NCBI GenBank assembly: GCA_905236615.1
Contig: CAJORC010000372.1
Coordinates: 1 to 16,207, forward strand
DNA length: 16,207 nt
Source: an uncultured Lachnospiraceae bacterium
GTDB taxonomy: Bacteria > Bacillota > Clostridia > Lachnospirales > Lachnospiraceae
Direction: 5' to 3'
Shown piece after piece: positions 1 through 8,106 of the stretch (the first letter of the stretch is position 1; every line of letters begins with the position of its first letter). A program made the translations under genes and the position numbers. The notes beneath the pieces are model-generated. The model had not been told where the DNA came from and made no database searches. It worked only from the letters and a program-made list of their open reading frames with translations.

Positions 1-1
1 C

Positions 2-1597
2 CGTTTCATGCTTAAAGATATGCTTGAGGACGATTATGAAGTCCTGCTCGCTGAAAACGGTCTTGAAGCACTGAAGATCCTGCGCGATAATTCCGAAATT
101 CTGTCTATAATCCTTTTAGACCTGATCATGCCTCAGATGGATGGCTATGAATTTATGAAAGAGGTCGGAAAAGACAGTACTCTCAGCCGTATTCCCATTA
201 TCATTCTGACTGCAGAATCCTCTGCGGAAGTAAAAAGTCTTCGCATGGGCGCCGCTGATTTTTTGCCAAAGCCTTATAATGAACCGGAAGTTATAAAGGC
301 AAGGGTGGAAAAAACCATTCAGCTTTTCGAAAGTAAAAACCTGATCTCCGCGACAAGTCACGATTCCCTTACCGGTCTTTTCAGACGTGAATTTTTCTTT
401 AACTATGCAGGTATAGCGGACCAGTATTCTCCTGATGAGAAAATGGATGTAATAGCTGTTGATATCAACCGTTTTCACATGATAAATGAAATTCACGGCC
501 GGGAATACGGCAATCATATCCTGAAAAAAATCGGAAAATCAATAAAAGAATATTCGGAACAAAAGGGAGGAACTGCCTGCAGAAGCGACAGCAACGTCTT
601 TTTCCTCTATATACCCCATCAGGATAATCCCGAAGAAATCCTCAGAATCATAACTCCCGATGACATTAATATAAGTTTCAGAGTGGGTATTTACAGTTCC
701 GCCGACAAAAATATAAATATAGCTAATCGTTTTGACTGCGCACTTCTTGCATGCAACAGCATTAAGGATAATTATTCATCAAATCTTGCATTCTATGACG
801 ATGCCATGCATGAGAAAGTAGCATATGAAGAACGTCTGATGTCCGATCTTCCGAAAGCTATCGGCGAAAAGCAGTTTATTGTTTTTTACCAGCCTAAATA
901 TGCCATTCAGTCTGAAAAACCGGTGCTGGCTTCAGCTGAAGCACTTATACGCTGGAAACATCCCGAATTCGGAATGGTCAGTCCCGGCGCATTTATTCCG
1001 CTTTTTGAAAATAACGGAAAGATCCACGAACTTGATCTTTATGTCTGGAAGGCTGCCGCAGAACAGGTTGCGCAATGGAAAGAAAAATTCGGAGTTACGG
1101 TTCCTGTTTCCGTAAATGTTTCCCGGGTTGATATTCTTGAAGAAATATTTGTTGACAGGATCAGGGAAATTGTTAATGATGCGGGAATCTCTCCTGAAGA
1201 ATATATGCTAGAGGTCACTGAATCCGCATGCACGGAAGATTCCGACATGATAATAAAAAAGATCTGTGAACTCAGAGAACTTGGATTCCGGATTGAGATG
1301 GACGATTTCGGAACAGGCTATTCTTCGCTGAATATGATCTCATCAATGCCGATCGACATCTTAAAACTTGACAGAGGTTTTGTTAAAAATATTCAGGATG
1401 ACCCCAAAAACTTTGGTATGGTCGAGATCGTGATGGATATTGCAAAACTCCTCGGCGTAAAAGTCGTCGCCGAAGGTGTTGAAACCGAGGTTCAGCATGA
1501 GCTTCTGAAAAAGGTCGGTGTGGACGTAATACAGGGTTTCTATTATTCAAGACCTGTACCGGCAGAGGAATTTGAAAAATTCATCAGCAGTAATTGA
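2..1597 (+). CDS. Response regulator with REC, degenerate GGDEF and active-looking EAL domain (c-di-GMP phosphodiesterase), 5' partial
   Basis: The reading frame is open to the left edge (codons from position 2), and the first strand of the receiver domain with its acidic pair is missing, so the gene begins upstream. Residues below count from the ATG at 8. A receiver domain covers about 1-110, with phospho-acceptor D38 in LLDLIMPQMDG, T68 and K88 in PKP. A GGDEF-like domain covers about 118-265, but the active-site motif aligns with DSNVF (194-198), so diguanylate cyclase activity is very unlikely. An EAL domain covers about 280-525 and keeps E311 (EAL), N370, E402 (EVTES), D432/D433 (DDFGTGYSS), K453 and D455, E489 (EGVET) and Q509, the residues needed for metal binding and hydrolysis of cyclic di-GMP to pGpG. 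By family knowledge the protein is cytosolic and activated by phosphorylation. A cognate kinase is not visible here. Confidence 0.93.
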   Translation, partial: RFMLKDMLEDDYEVLLAENGLEALKILRDNSEILSIILLDLIMPQMDGYEFMKEVGKDSTLSRIPIIILTAESSAEVKSLRMGAADFLPKPYNEPEVIKARVEKTIQLFESKNLISATSHDSLTGLFRREFFFNYAGIADQYSPDEKMDVIAVDINRFHMINEIHGREYGNHILKKIGKSIKEYSEQKGGTACRSDSNVFFLYIPHQDNPEEILRIITPDDINISFRVGIYSSADKNINIANRFDCALLACNSIKDNYSSNLAFYDDAMHEKVAYEERLMSDLPKAIGEKQFIVFYQPKYAIQSEKPVLASAEALIRWKHPEFGMVSPGAFIPLFENNGKIHELDLYVWKAAAEQVAQWKEKFGVTVPVSVNVSRVDILEEIFVDRIREIVNDAGISPEEYMLEVTESACTEDSDMIIKKICELRELGFRIEMDDFGTGYSSLNMISSMPIDILKLDRGFVKNIQDDPKNFGMVEIVMDIAKLLGVKVVAEGVETEVQHELLKKVGVDVIQGFYYSRPVPAEEFEKFISSN

Positions 1598-1629
1598 AAT
1601 ACTTCACTAGCAAAGGAGCGGCAAAATAT

Positions 1630-2655
1630 ATGTATTCATTTGAAAGCGATTACACAACGGGAGCACATCCTGATATCTTAAAAGCTCTTTCAGAGCACAA
1701 TTTTGAACCGATGAGCGGATACGGAACAGACAGGTTCTGTGAATCTGCCGCTGAAAAAATCCGCAAGGCATGCGCCTGTCCGGATGCAGATGTTTATTTT
1801 CTCGTCGGCGGAACGCAGACAAATCAGGTTGTCATTTCCACAATGCTTCATGATTATGAAGGCGTTATAGCAGCCCACAGCGGGCATGTCAGCGTTCACG
1901 AAGCAGGTGCTATCGAGTATTCAGGTCATAAGGTTCTTGAGCTTCCTTCCCATAACGGAAAGATCGATCCTCAGGAGCTTAAAGACTATATAAGGAACTA
2001 TTATGCTGATTCAAGTTATGAACACATGGTATTTCCGGGAATGGTGTATATCTCATTTCCAACAGAATACGGCACGCTCTACTCAAAAACAGAACTTAAG
2101 GAAATCTCCGATATCTGTCATGAAAGCAAAATTCCTCTCTTCATCGACGGTGCAAGACTTGGCTATGGTCTCATGAGTTATGCTAACGAACTTTCACTCG
2201 CTGATATAGCTGAACTATCCGATGTTTTCTATATCGGAGGAACAAAGGTCGGTGCACTTTGCGGCGAGGCTGTGGTATTTACCAAAAAGAACATGCCCGC
2301 TCATTTTAACACTATGGTTAAACAAAGAGGCGCAATGCTTGCAAAGGGAAGACTCCTCGGAATCCAGTTTGATACACTATTTACCGATGACCTTTACATG
2401 CAAATAAGCCGCCACGCCATTGAAATGGCAGAAAAAGTCAAAGAAATACTTAGGGATAAGGGATATAAATTCTTTATTGACTCGCCAACAAACCAGCAGT
2501 TTGTAATTATAGAGAATGAAAAACTTTCCTCTCTTGAAAAAAACGTAAGAGTCAGTATCTGGGAAAAATATGATGAAAATCATACTGTCATCAGAATTGC
2601 AACAAGCTGGTCAACCGATCAGGAATCTTTGGAATTTCTAAAAACAGCATTATGA
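1630..2655 (+). CDS. ltaE: Low-specificity L-threonine aldolase / beta-eliminating lyase family PLP enzyme
   Basis: A fold-type I pyridoxal-phosphate enzyme of 341 residues. The family cleaves threonine or allo-threonine to glycine and acetaldehyde. Visible motifs, counted from the ATG at 1630: GGTQTN (60-65) for phosphate binding, H90 in the segment HVSVHEAGA as the likely cofactor-stacking histidine, FIDGARLG (171-178) with D173 and R176, and the PLP-binding lysine K206 in IGGTKVGA. The start is set at ATG 1630 because AAAGGAG lies at 1612-1618, 11 bases ahead. A TTG at 1594 overlapping the previous stop codon would add 12 residues but has no matching ribosome-binding site. The gap to the previous gene is only 32 bases, so co-transcription is possible. 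Substrate preference (threonine aldolase versus another beta-eliminating lyase) cannot be fixed from sequence alone. Confidence 0.85.
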   Translation: MYSFESDYTTGAHPDILKALSEHNFEPMSGYGTDRFCESAAEKIRKACACPDADVYFLVGGTQTNQVVISTMLHDYEGVIAAHSGHVSVHEAGAIEYSGHKVLELPSHNGKIDPQELKDYIRNYYADSSYEHMVFPGMVYISFPTEYGTLYSKTELKEISDICHESKIPLFIDGARLGYGLMSYANELSLADIAELSDVFYIGGTKVGALCGEAVVFTKKNMPAHFNTMVKQRGAMLAKGRLLGIQFDTLFTDDLYMQISRHAIEMAEKVKEILRDKGYKFFIDSPTNQQFVIIENEKLSSLEKNVRVSIWEKYDENHTVIRIATSWSTDQESLEFLKTAL

Positions 2656-2728
2656 CATCTTTTCGACGCCTGTTCTTATTTTTATACATACATTTTAGAT
2701 AATTGTGCGGTATTTATGCCTTATTTGA

Positions 2729-2758
2729 TTGTTAATTTTTCACAACTTGTGTTAAAAT
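2729..2758 (+). promoter_or_regulatory. Probable sigma-A promoter of the hydrogenase operon
   Basis: TTGTTA at 2729-2734 and TAAAAT at 2753-2758 are separated by 18 bases in an AT-rich gap between the aldolase and the hydrogenase operon. The predicted transcript starts near 2765. No clear operator or terminator was seen in the rest of 2656-2798. Confidence 0.5.
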
Positions 2759-2798
2759 ACTAAAAGGAGATTCTATACATAAGTTGGAGGGAAAAATT

Positions 2799-4640
2799 TT
2801 GAGCAGATTAAAAATTTACTCACAGTCACAGGCTCAGACTGTTGTCGAAGAATTATACCGTGACACTGAGCGACGTATAGTCGCCTGTCCTCCCGGACTT
2901 TGTCCCGTGGATCTGGCGGCTTCTTTTTTGCGCCTTTGCCATGCACAAACCTGCGGTAAATGTGTTCCTTGCAGAGTTGGTTTAGGACAGCTTTCTACGC
3001 TTCTCGAAGATATTATAAACGGCCGGGGAAGCGAGGAAACCGTTAAACTCATTGAGCAGACTGCCCGGGTAATAAAAAATACTGCCGACTGCGCGATCGG
3101 CGTTGAAGCTGCAAATATGGTACTCAAAGGCGTCATCGGTTTCAGAGATGATTATATGGAACATGTTAAACATCATCGCTGCTTAGGTTCGCTTAACCAG
3201 CCTGTTCCATGCGTATCGCTCTGCCCTGCCGGTGTTGATATTCCGGGCTATATTGCGCTCATTCATGCCGGCCGCTATGCTGATGCCGTTAAACTTATCC
3301 GCAAGGACAACCCTTTCCCTACATCATGCAGTCTTGTCTGTGAACGTCCATGCGAAGCCAGATGCCGCAGAAATATGATCGATTCTTCTGTCAATATCAG
3401 GGATCTCAAGCGATTCGCCTGTGACAATGCAGGTGAGGTTCCCGTTCCTGAAACGGCAGATCCAACCGGCAAAAAGATTGCTGTGATCGGAGGCGGTCCC
3501 GGCGGACTTTCTGCCGCATATTATCTCTCCTTAATGGGACATTCTGTAACAGTATTTGAAAAAAGAGCAAAGCTCGGTGGAATGCTCCGTTACGGAATAC
3601 CCAGTTATCGTCTTCCCCGCGAATTACTTGATAAAGATATCAATGCGATACTTTCAACAGGAAATATAGAAGTTAAAACCGGTGTAAATATCGGCTCTGC
3701 TGATGACAGCATTTCTGAATTGCAGAAAAATTACGATGCGATCTATATTGCTATCGGTGCACATATCGATAAAAAGCTTGGTCTTCCCGGCGAAGACAGC
3801 CGCGGTGTAATATCCGCCGTAGAAATGCTCAGAAGCATAGGCGAAGGCAATATGCCTGATTTCAGCGGCAAAAACGTCTGCATCGTCGGCGGCGGAAATG
3901 TTGCCATGGACTGCACAAGAAGCGTAAGACGTCTCGGCGCAGACAAGGTTACCTGCGTTTACAGACGCAGACCTCAGGATATGACTGCCCTTCCCGAAGA
4001 GATCAAGGCAGCAACCGCCGAAGGCTGTGAAATCGCAACTATGAGAGCTCCTACACGGGTAGAAACCGATGCTGACGGAAACGTTGTCGGATTATGGGTA
4101 CAGCCTCAGATAACAGGTCCTTTTGACTCTACAGGCAGACCTATTCCCGAAATGGCAGACCGTGAAGAAATACTTATTCCCTGCGATTTCATTATTGTTG
4201 CCATCGGACAGGGCATTGAAAGCAAGCCTTTCGAAGATGCCGGAATTCCAATTCAGCGCGGTTCCATTTCTACCATGGGCGGCGGCGATATTGAAAACCA
4301 CGAAGGTATTTTCGCCGGCGGAGACTGCGTATCCGGTCCTGCAACAGTGATACAGGCCATCGGAGCCGGAAAAGTTGCTGCTGCAAATATTGATGAATAC
4401 TTAGGGTTCAACCATACAATAGAAATAGATGTTGATATTCCTCCCGCAATGCTTAAAGATTTCCACGGCTACGGAAGAGTTCATTTAGAAGAACGTGAAG
4501 CTGCCGACAGGAAGAAGGATTTTGATCTTGTAGAATGCGGAATGACTTATGAAGAAGCCATGCAGGAGTCAGGCAGATGCCTGCGCTGCGACCACTTTGG
4601 TTATGGCGTATTCAAAGGAGGGAGGAATAAGGAATGGTAA
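2799..4640 (+). CDS. NuoF-type iron-sulfur adaptor fused to GltD/NfnL-like NAD(P)H-FAD oxidoreductase, hydrogenase partner
   Basis: A 613-residue cytoplasmic iron-sulfur flavoprotein. Residues about 47-100 match the C-terminal [4Fe-4S] domain of NuoF/HydB proteins (C52, C55, C58 in CGKCVPC, then C98), but the FMN/NADH-binding part of NuoF is absent. Residues 138-189 resemble the GltD/NfnL N-terminal domain, with cysteines at 138, 142, 177, 181, 185 and 189 for two [4Fe-4S] clusters. An FAD-binding site follows (VIGGGPGG, 229-236), then an NAD(P)H site (IVGGGNVAMDC, 362-372, with the nearby YRRRP at 388-392), an AGGD FAD motif at 506-509 and a late CLRC pair (594, 597). TTG 2799 is the chosen start because GGAGGG at 2786-2791 sits 7 bases ahead; TTG 2784 is the alternative. 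It overlaps hydA by 7 bases. Inferred role: electron exchange between NAD(P)H and the hydrogenase. The arrangement resembles hydrogenases called glutamate-synthase-linked (group A2), whose physiology is poorly known. Confidence 0.88.
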   Translation: MSRLKIYSQSQAQTVVEELYRDTERRIVACPPGLCPVDLAASFLRLCHAQTCGKCVPCRVGLGQLSTLLEDIINGRGSEETVKLIEQTARVIKNTADCAIGVEAANMVLKGVIGFRDDYMEHVKHHRCLGSLNQPVPCVSLCPAGVDIPGYIALIHAGRYADAVKLIRKDNPFPTSCSLVCERPCEARCRRNMIDSSVNIRDLKRFACDNAGEVPVPETADPTGKKIAVIGGGPGGLSAAYYLSLMGHSVTVFEKRAKLGGMLRYGIPSYRLPRELLDKDINAILSTGNIEVKTGVNIGSADDSISELQKNYDAIYIAIGAHIDKKLGLPGEDSRGVISAVEMLRSIGEGNMPDFSGKNVCIVGGGNVAMDCTRSVRRLGADKVTCVYRRRPQDMTALPEEIKAATAEGCEIATMRAPTRVETDADGNVVGLWVQPQITGPFDSTGRPIPEMADREEILIPCDFIIVAIGQGIESKPFEDAGIPIQRGSISTMGGGDIENHEGIFAGGDCVSGPATVIQAIGAGKVAAANIDEYLGFNHTIEIDVDIPPAMLKDFHGYGRVHLEEREAADRKKDFDLVECGMTYEEAMQESGRCLRCDHFGYGVFKGGRNKEW

Positions 4641-6361
4641 AACTTACTATTGACGGAACTCCTATCGAAGTTGAAAACGGCACAACCATAATGAAGGCTG
4701 CCGCTTCTATAGGAACTCCGATACCCCATCTCTGCTACATGAAGGGTTTGAATGAGATCGCAGCCTGCAGAGTCTGCGCTGTCGAAGTCGAAGGCATCGA
4801 CAGACTTGTTCCTGCCTGTGACAATGTAGTCAAAGACGGCATGGTCATTAAGACAAACAGTCCGAAAGTCCGTGAAAGCCGCCGGGTAAATGTTGAACTT
4901 ATACTAAGCCAGCATAACGGCGAATGCACAAGCTGTGTCCGTTCGGGAAACTGTCCTCTGCAGACACTCGCCAATGACTTAAACATCATTGATGATAATC
5001 CATACAGAAAAGATATTCCTCTGAATCACTGGAACATGGCTGCTCCTCTTATAAAGGACAACACCAAATGTATAAAGTGCATGCGATGTGTGCAGGTATG
5101 TGATAAGATCCAGGGTATGAACATCTGGGATATCAGCGGAACAGGCGGTCATACTTCGGTTGATGTTTCCTATAACAGGGAGATCATGGGCAGTGACTGT
5201 TCATTCTGCGGACAATGTATTACGCATTGTCCTACAGGAGCCCTCAGAGAACGTGACGATACAAAGAAGGTCTATGAAGCACTGGCTGACCATTCAAAAG
5301 TCGTTATCGCACAGGTTGCTCCCGCTGTAAGAGCTGCATGGTGTGAGGATTTCGGCATACCCCGTGATGATAAGTCCGAAGGGCTTATGGTTGCCGCTTT
5401 AAAGCGTATCGGATTTGACTATGTTTTTGATACGAATTTCGGCGCTGACATGACCATCATGGAGGAAGCCAATGAATTCCTTCATCAGTTAAGCGATCCC
5501 GAACATCATAAATTCCCGATGTTTACATCATGCTGTCCTGCATGGGTACGCTTTTTGAAGTCACAGTTCCCCGAACTTACGGGTCAGCTCTCCACTACAA
5601 AATCTCCTCACCAGATGTTCGGAGCTACCATAAAGAGTTACTTTGCGGAATTGATGGGAATTAACCCGAAAGACATTTTCGTGGTATCCATAATGCCCTG
5701 CCTTGCAAAGAAAGCCGAGGCTGCACTTCCGAACCAGAACGATGCCTGTGGTGAACCGGATGTTGATGTTTCTCTCACAACCAGAGAAATGAACCGAATG
5801 ATACGGACAGACCATATCATTCCCAAAATACTTAAACCCGATGTTTTCGACAAACCATTAGGTATTGCTTCCGGCGCAGGACAGATTTTCGGAGTTACCG
5901 GCGGTGTAATGGAAGCTGCACTCAGAACAGCGTATTTCAAGGTAACCGGCAAAAATCCGGAACCTGATGCTTTCCGTGAAGTTAGAGGCCAGAAAGGCTG
6001 GAAAGAAGCTACTTTTGAGATGAACGGCAAAAAGCTGAATATCGCCGTTGTTTCAGGTCTCACCAATGCCAGAAACCTTATACAGGATCTGGTCAAAGGT
6101 AAAGTAAACTATGATTTCGTAGAAGTAATGGCTTGTCCGGGCGGCTGCTCAGGCGGCGGAGGACTTCCCATTCACGATGATTATAATCTTACCGAAGAAC
6201 ACGGCGAAATGCTCTATGGCCTTGACCTTAAAAATGCCATCCGCTATTCTCACGAAAATCCCGGTGTTCTTAAGCTCTACGAAGACTACTTTGGCGAACC
6301 CTTATCGGAAAAAGCCGAAAAGCTTCTGCACACCGATCATTTCGGATGGGATATGCCATAA
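4634..6361 (+). CDS. hydA: [FeFe]-hydrogenase, CpI-like modular catalytic subunit
   Basis: A 575-residue cytoplasmic enzyme for H2 production or uptake, close in length and layout to Clostridium pasteurianum CpI. N-terminal [2Fe-2S] domain: C34, C45, C48, C62. Next a His-ligated [4Fe-4S] site of the NuoG type, H-x3-C-x2-C-x5-C, in HNGECTSCVRSGNC. Then two [4Fe-4S] motifs, CIKCMRCVQVC and CSFCGQCITHC. The H-cluster domain has all three signatures: TSCCPAW (298-304), MPCLAKKAE (354-362) and EVMACPGGCSGGGG (497-510), so cluster ligands are C301, C356, C501 and C505, with C300 as the expected proton-relay cysteine. The ribosome-binding site AAAGGAGGGAGG (4614-4625) lies 8 bases before ATG and inside the preceding gene, indicating translational coupling. 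The HydE, HydF and HydG maturases it needs are not in this window. Confidence 0.97.
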   Translation: MVKLTIDGTPIEVENGTTIMKAAASIGTPIPHLCYMKGLNEIAACRVCAVEVEGIDRLVPACDNVVKDGMVIKTNSPKVRESRRVNVELILSQHNGECTSCVRSGNCPLQTLANDLNIIDDNPYRKDIPLNHWNMAAPLIKDNTKCIKCMRCVQVCDKIQGMNIWDISGTGGHTSVDVSYNREIMGSDCSFCGQCITHCPTGALRERDDTKKVYEALADHSKVVIAQVAPAVRAAWCEDFGIPRDDKSEGLMVAALKRIGFDYVFDTNFGADMTIMEEANEFLHQLSDPEHHKFPMFTSCCPAWVRFLKSQFPELTGQLSTTKSPHQMFGATIKSYFAELMGINPKDIFVVSIMPCLAKKAEAALPNQNDACGEPDVDVSLTTREMNRMIRTDHIIPKILKPDVFDKPLGIASGAGQIFGVTGGVMEAALRTAYFKVTGKNPEPDAFREVRGQKGWKEATFEMNGKKLNIAVVSGLTNARNLIQDLVKGKVNYDFVEVMACPGGCSGGGGLPIHDDYNLTEEHGEMLYGLDLKNAIRYSHENPGVLKLYEDYFGEPLSEKAEKLLHTDHFGWDMP

Positions 6362-6384
6362 TAATTACACCAAACGTCAAAATA

Positions 6385-6408
6385 GGAGGCAGTCATAAGG
6401 CTGTCTCC
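6385..6408. terminator. Hairpin between convergent hydA and ylmH, possible weak bidirectional terminator
   Basis: GGAGGCAG (6385-6392) pairs with CTGTCTCC (6401-6408) around an 8-base loop, with one G-U pair in the plus-strand RNA (a C-A mismatch in the minus-strand RNA). Only short T-rich tails follow: TCGCTTT on plus, TATTTTG on minus. Its position between convergent stop codons supports a terminator role, though the tails are weak. Confidence 0.55.
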
Positions 6409-6413
6409 TCGCT

Positions 6414-7214
6414 TTAAACAAATCTGCTTACCACAATATTCAGTTTTCCCTTTCGCGTAGTCCTGCTCACTCCCAGATATTTTATCTTTCCAAATCCTCG
6501 AACAGATATCATATCTCCTTCTTTGGGCTGAAAAGATGTGTTTTCCATCTGACGGCCGTTCACAAATACTTTACCGGTTCTGAAAAGCTCTATGGCTTTG
6601 CTCCTCGATAAATTTGCCATATGTGAAACGATCGCATCGATACGCTCTGAACTTACCTGAAACTCTACATCTTCCATATGGGGCATTATGGATTCAGGGA
6701 TAGTTTCAACGGTCTCAGCCTTAACATATGTATGCTTGACTTTGTCCAGATTTTCCGATATAAATTCAGCAATTTTTTCCTCGCAGAAAAGATAAGCTTC
6801 ATTACTGTTAATAACTATATCCCCCGTAACCTTACGGTCTATACCCAGATTCAATATGGCACCAAGGAAATCCCTGTGTGTGAATTTATCGGCAAATTTA
6901 GCAAGTCTTGGGGCAATATGAACAATAGTAATGTGAAAATCCTCATTATAGGCAAAGGCTTCTTCTGAACCGAAGCGGGCTATTTTCCTTGTGGCGTTTT
7001 CATGTCCCCCGTAAAGTGTTATCCCCGACTGAAATGCCGGACAGATGACAGTTTCTCCGGAAGATATTCTGTCAGCTGCATTCCCCGCCATGGACAAAAG
7101 ATCGGAAATCTCAGCTTCTGTCAGGAAATCCGTAAAGATATACTGTGAGTTTGTATATGAAATATCGGATAATTCCGTTATTCGTTTTCTGAACTGTTCT
7201 GTTTCTGAATTCAT
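6414..7214 (-). CDS. ylmH: YlmH-family S4-domain RNA-binding protein
   Basis: A 266-residue protein of the YlmH family. The family hallmark HRDFLGAILNLGIDRKVTGD is at 113-132. A C-terminal S4 RNA-binding domain spans about 186-250 (SRSKAIELFRTGKVFVNG), followed by a basic tail. Family knowledge: YlmH proteins bind ribosomes or tRNA and are linked to ribosome-associated quality control, overlapping in role with RqcP; in many Firmicutes they sit by the cell-division cluster, which is not seen here. The start at 7214 is supported by GGAGG at 7225-7229, 10 bases ahead and inside the last codons of the methyltransferase gene. The 6-base gap indicates co-transcription and coupled translation with that gene. 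Confidence 0.9.
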   Translation of the reverse strand: MNSETEQFRKRITELSDISYTNSQYIFTDFLTEAEISDLLSMAGNAADRISSGETVICPAFQSGITLYGGHENATRKIARFGSEEAFAYNEDFHITIVHIAPRLAKFADKFTHRDFLGAILNLGIDRKVTGDIVINSNEAYLFCEEKIAEFISENLDKVKHTYVKAETVETIPESIMPHMEDVEFQVSSERIDAIVSHMANLSRSKAIELFRTGKVFVNGRQMENTSFQPKEGDMISVRGFGKIKYLGVSRTTRKGKLNIVVSRFV

Positions 7215-7220
7215 TAAATA

Positions 7221-8027
7221 TCATCCTCCGGACTTCCTAAATATTTCCCAAAACGCCACTGCGCTTGCAGCTGCAACATTAAGCGAATCCACACCATGAT
7301 ACATCGGAATGATAACGCAGTGATCTGTTTTATCCAGTATATCTTCCGAAATACCATGATCCTCATTTCCCATTATCACGGCTTTTCTGTCAAATCTATT
7401 GAAATCCGTTTCGTTAAGCTTCTCTGCGTTTTCCTTTAAAGCAAGTGCAAAGCTTTCAAATCCTTTCTCTTTTAGTTTCTCCATTATATCTTTGCCCGCA
7501 AAAGTCCAGTCCAGCTGGAAAACAGTACCCATGCTTACTCTTGCAGCCCTTCTGTACAACGGATCCGCACTTCCATCAGTCAAAAGAATTCCATCAGCAC
7601 CCAATGCAGCTGCCGATCTGAATATAGCTCCCACGTTAGTTGGATTTTCAATATCATCCAGAATCACGATCTTTCTGCATTTATCAAGAAGCTCTTCTGC
7701 CTTTTTCAAAGGTCTGCGTCTCATTGCTGCAAGTATCCCGCCTGTCAGGGAATATCCGGTAATATTTTTCATTATCCTGTACTCTGCAAGATAAACAGGG
7801 ATATCCCTGTCGCTCACAATCTCTTTAACAAGCGGAAGTCTTTCTTCATCCGCAAAAACCGATAAAAGCTCATAACCCGCCTCCAGTGCACGCATTATAA
7901 CCTTCCCGCTTTCGCAGATAAAAGCTCCTTCATCAGGTTCAAACGCCCGTTTCACCTGTTTCTCATTCATACGGGTGTAGATTTTCAATTCTTCTGAATC
8001 CAGATCGTCTATACTAATAATTTTCAT
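7221..8027 (-). CDS. TrmH/SpoU-family RNA 2'-O-methyltransferase
   Basis: A 268-residue SPOUT-class methyltransferase using S-adenosylmethionine to methylate ribose 2'-OH in tRNA or rRNA. The N-terminal region (about 1-110) is the family's substrate-binding extension. The catalytic domain carries motif 1 (ENPTNVGAIFRSA, N128 and R137), motif 2 (MGNEDHG, 219-225) and motif 3 (IIPMYHGVDSLNVAAASAVA, N250), which form the knotted cofactor site. The exact nucleotide target cannot be told from sequence. The start is placed at ATG 8027. A TTG at 8060 gives a longer frame but lies inside the preceding terminator hairpin. The ribosome-binding site before 8027 is poor (GGGA), unlike its neighbours. The gene is followed directly by ylmH. 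Confidence 0.87.
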   Translation of the reverse strand: MKIISIDDLDSEELKIYTRMNEKQVKRAFEPDEGAFICESGKVIMRALEAGYELLSVFADEERLPLVKEIVSDRDIPVYLAEYRIMKNITGYSLTGGILAAMRRRPLKKAEELLDKCRKIVILDDIENPTNVGAIFRSAAALGADGILLTDGSADPLYRRAARVSMGTVFQLDWTFAGKDIMEKLKEKGFESFALALKENAEKLNETDFNRFDRKAVIMGNEDHGISEDILDKTDHCVIIPMYHGVDSLNVAAASAVAFWEIFRKSGG

Positions 8028-8038
8028 ATCGAATCCCG

Positions 8039-8087
8039 AAAAATAGCCCCATATAAGCAAAATATATTTGCCTATACAGGGCTATTT
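8039..8087 (-). terminator. Rho-independent terminator of the rubrerythrin gene
   Basis: Read on the minus strand, a long imperfect stem begins with AAATAGCCC (8087-8079) and closes with GGGCTATTT (8049-8041). The inner pairing TATA and GCAAA with TTTGC continues the arms to about 21 positions with three mismatches, around a 5-base loop. A run of five T (8043-8039) follows. It ends 11 bases upstream of the methyltransferase ATG at 8027. Confidence 0.82.
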
Positions 8088-8106
8088 AGAAATTTATCCT
8101 TTCAAT

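Noticed and set aside
1594..1629. TTG start overlapping the stop codon of the response regulator, extending the aldolase by 12 residues
   Set aside because: No ribosome-binding site fits it, and the extension contains the ribosome-binding site AAAGGAG used by ATG 1630. The family normally starts close to the FxSDYxxGAHP segment.
5638..6096. 152-residue minus-strand frame opposite hydA
   Set aside because: It lies wholly antisense to the conserved H-cluster domain, has no ribosome-binding site or recognisable motif, and arises from codon bias of the real gene.
8028..8060. Longer methyltransferase start at TTG 8060
   Set aside because: The extra 11 codons lie within the rubrerythrin terminator hairpin and its T-run and do not resemble the family N-terminus.
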